A stretch of DNA of 64,000 bases from positions 1-64,000 of IMG/VR virus record IMGVR_UViG_3300028372_000004. The stretch is one strand, 5' to 3'. Shown one piece after another: positions 62,632-64,000 of the stretch. Position 1 is the stretch's first letter; every line of letters begins with the position of its first letter. The stretch comes from a virus. Both the position numbers and the translations under genes were made by a program. The notes beneath the pieces are model-generated. The model had not been told where the DNA came from. It did not search any database and saw nothing but the letters and a program-made list of their open reading frames with translations.

Positions 62632-63573
62632 ATGCCAAAGAAGCTTTGGGTTGAAAAATATCGCCCAAGTACTCTCGACGGATTCTTGTTCCAGAGCGAA
62701 GCTCACCAGAAAGCATTTGAACAATACATTGAGGATAAATCTATTCCTCATCTATTGCTGAAAGGTCATCGTGGAACAGGTAAAACTACCTTAGCCTTTA
62801 TCTTGAAGACAGAACTAGATATTCCAGATGCAGACTTTAAAGTCATCAATGCGTCTGATGATAATAGTGTAGATACGGTGCGCAATAGTGTCAAGGGGTT
62901 TGCCCAGACAATGCCTATGGGAGACTTCAAGATTGTCTTTCTGGATGAAGCAGATTATCTAACACAGAATGCACAAGCTGCACTTCGCAGAATGATGGAA
63001 GAGTTTTCTGATTCAGTGCGTTTCATTCTGACATGTAATAAGCCACACAAGATCATACCTGAGTTGAAGTCTCGCTGCAAAGAATTCACCTTCAATGAAT
63101 TCGATAAGGAAGGTATGGCAGTCCATGCATATAGCATCCTGAAAAAGGAAGGTGTGAAGCTTCATGAAAAAGATGTTCAGATTTTAAAAGATTATGTTGA
63201 GGATGCATATCCTGATATGCGTAAGCTACTCATGAATATGGAAGGAAACGTTCGTGATGGTGTACTCTACGAAGCATTCGAATCAACCGATAAGGACAAG
63301 GCTCTAGTAGGAATGATCGAACAACTCAACAAAGGTAAGTGGTTGGATGTTCGTGAAGGTATTGTCCAGAGTGTCGAGAATGATGAATGGGAAGATATCT
63401 ATCGGTTCTTCTATGACAACCTAGATCAGGTCGAAGGATTTGATGGGAACACTAAGAATTGGATGAAGGGTATTATTTTGATTGCGGAGCATCTTCGCTT
63501 CCATGGTCAGGTAGCCGATCCAGAAATAAATTTCAGTGCGTTTATGATTAAATTATCAGGAGTAGTAGAATGA
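62632..63573 (+). CDS. 44: clamp-loader large subunit gp44
   Basis: 313 residues, AAA+ ATPase. WVEKYRPSTLDGFLFQ, Walker A LKGHRGTGKTTLAFIL, Walker B IVFLDEADYLTQNAQAALRR and the SRC motif PELKSRCKEFTFNEF are diagnostic of gp44/RFC-type clamp loaders. It loads the gp45 sliding clamp with gp62 for processive replication. AAGGAT ribosome site. Confidence 0.95.
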   Translation: MPKKLWVEKYRPSTLDGFLFQSEAHQKAFEQYIEDKSIPHLLLKGHRGTGKTTLAFILKTELDIPDADFKVINASDDNSVDTVRNSVKGFAQTMPMGDFKIVFLDEADYLTQNAQAALRRMMEEFSDSVRFILTCNKPHKIIPELKSRCKEFTFNEFDKEGMAVHAYSILKKEGVKLHEKDVQILKDYVEDAYPDMRKLLMNMEGNVRDGVLYEAFESTDKDKALVGMIEQLNKGKWLDVREGIVQSVENDEWEDIYRFFYDNLDQVEGFDGNTKNWMKGIILIAEHLRFHGQVADPEINFSAFMIKLSGVVE

Positions 63574-63878
63574 CTAAAGTAATAGATGATGAAACTGTAC
63601 AACATCAGATTGAAGCTGCCTCAAAAGAAGCAGACAAGAATATGCGGTTAGCATGGCGTCGTAAAGAAAAAAAGATGGAAGACCTTCTGGGAGAGCTTGA
63701 GCCTCTGAACCAAGAAGCTCTTGATACCGTCTTGAAAAAGCAACCTATTCTAGACGAGATTACCGATCTTCGATCCAAAATGGTTCACGAATGCGTCCAT
63801 CCTGCCAGAACTCTGGTTCATAAGGGCGACCATATTCAGTGCAAGTTCTGCAACAAGAAACTCAAGATTAATGAGTGA
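63570..63878 (+). CDS. hypothetical protein with C-terminal zinc ribbon
   Basis: 102 residues, ATGA overlap with gp44. Charged helices (EADKNMRLAWRRKEKKMEDL, DEITDLRSKMVHECVHPART) and a zinc-ribbon end HIQCKFCNKKLKINE. It lies between the two clamp-loader genes, so it may be a late-transcription or replication accessory. Family not recognised. Confidence 0.78.
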   Translation: MTKVIDDETVQHQIEAASKEADKNMRLAWRRKEKKMEDLLGELEPLNQEALDTVLKKQPILDEITDLRSKMVHECVHPARTLVHKGDHIQCKFCNKKLKINE

Positions 63879-64000
63879 AAACAAAGTTGACATTTTTGAG
63901 GTGTTGACAAAAGTAGATCAGTTTGATCTGGCCTACTTTCGTGAACTCAATGATGCGCAGAAAAAATCACTCGCACCATATACGTTGATGCTCTGGATGA
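63871..64000 (+). CDS. 62: clamp-loader small subunit gp62-like (partial)
   Basis: 43 codons visible before the window ends. MSENKVDIFEVLTKVDQFDL, then FRELNDAQKKSLAPYTLMLW resembles the start of gp62 in T4-like phages of marine hosts. The start overlaps the upstream stop. Its place after gp44 is the main support. Confidence 0.65.
   Translation, partial: MSENKVDIFEVLTKVDQFDLAYFRELNDAQKKSLAPYTLMLWM

Noticed and set aside
1-64000. Wholesale reassignment of UGA to Trp (genetic code 4)
   Set aside because: Many conserved genes (gp44, UvsX, UvsY, sulfotransferases, ligase) end in UGA, often without a backup stop, so UGA is a normal terminator; only local readthrough is plausible.

Overview
The window is one continuous piece of a large tailed-phage genome of the T4 superfamily (contractile-tailed, Caudoviricetes). 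A T4-type set of genes can be read directly: scaffold gp22-like (36276-37238), major capsid gp23 (37278-38675), replicative helicase gp41 (45823-47301), small terminase gp16-like (47884-48336), large terminase gp17 (51787-53349), ssDNA-binding gp32 (54057-55031), UvsX, UvsY-like and UvsW (55106-58797), a gp31/GroES-like co-chaperonin (60725-61060), clamp-loader gp44 (62632-63573) and probably the start of gp62 at the right edge. Short TATAAATA boxes like T4 late promoters and sigma70-like TTGACA-N17-TATAAT promoters both occur. FkbM methyltransferases, sulfotransferases and 2-oxoglutarate oxygenases are typical of T4-like phages of marine bacteria and alphaproteobacteria; the host cannot be named from the sequence alone.

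Layout: (1) 1-35.8 kb is an accessory region with about 22 canonical tRNA genes, at least seven degenerate or rearranged tRNA-like elements and many small hypothetical genes. It also holds a DNA ligase, three RNA ligases of different families, a 2H phosphoesterase, a NADAR protein, a possible ADP-ribosyltransferase, an orphan HigA antitoxin on GC-rich foreign DNA, three FkbM methyltransferases, two of the three sulfotransferases, a GT4 and a broken GT25 glycosyltransferase, a tandem 2OG-Fe(II) oxygenase, a GroES and an RF1-like release factor. (2) 36-45.7 kb is a virion block: scaffold, capsid, endolysin candidate, a 1010-residue repeat-bearing structural protein and a galactose-binding-like structural protein. 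(3) 45.8-64 kb holds packaging, recombination and replication genes, tightly packed with ATGA or TAATG overlaps. Only four genes lie on the minus strand, and three of them look like mobile or accessory insertions.

How the genes work together: UvsX/UvsY/UvsW/gp32 with gp41 and the gp44 clamp loader form a T4-style recombination-dependent replication machine. gp16/gp17 package DNA into the gp22/gp23 prohead, and two GroES-like proteins may adapt host GroEL. The tRNAs, RNA ligases and 2H phosphoesterase suggest defence of the translation apparatus against tRNA cleavage. The FkbM, sulfotransferase and glycosyltransferase genes suggest modification of glycans or virion surfaces.

The most unusual signals are: (a) several accessory genes whose frames run on through in-frame UAG or UGA codons, including an RF1-like release-factor gene and a GT25 gene where the UGA falls where Trp is expected, together with a second, odd tRNA-Trp(CCA); (b) two small genes that copy separate pieces of the major capsid protein; (c) an ATPase-dead, nuclease-less terminase paralogue immediately upstream of the real terminase; (d) a heptanucleotide repeat and an 11-bp repeat that look like slipped-strand switches; (e) matched operator-like palindromes and an orphan perfect Shine-Dalgarno sequence in the tRNA region.
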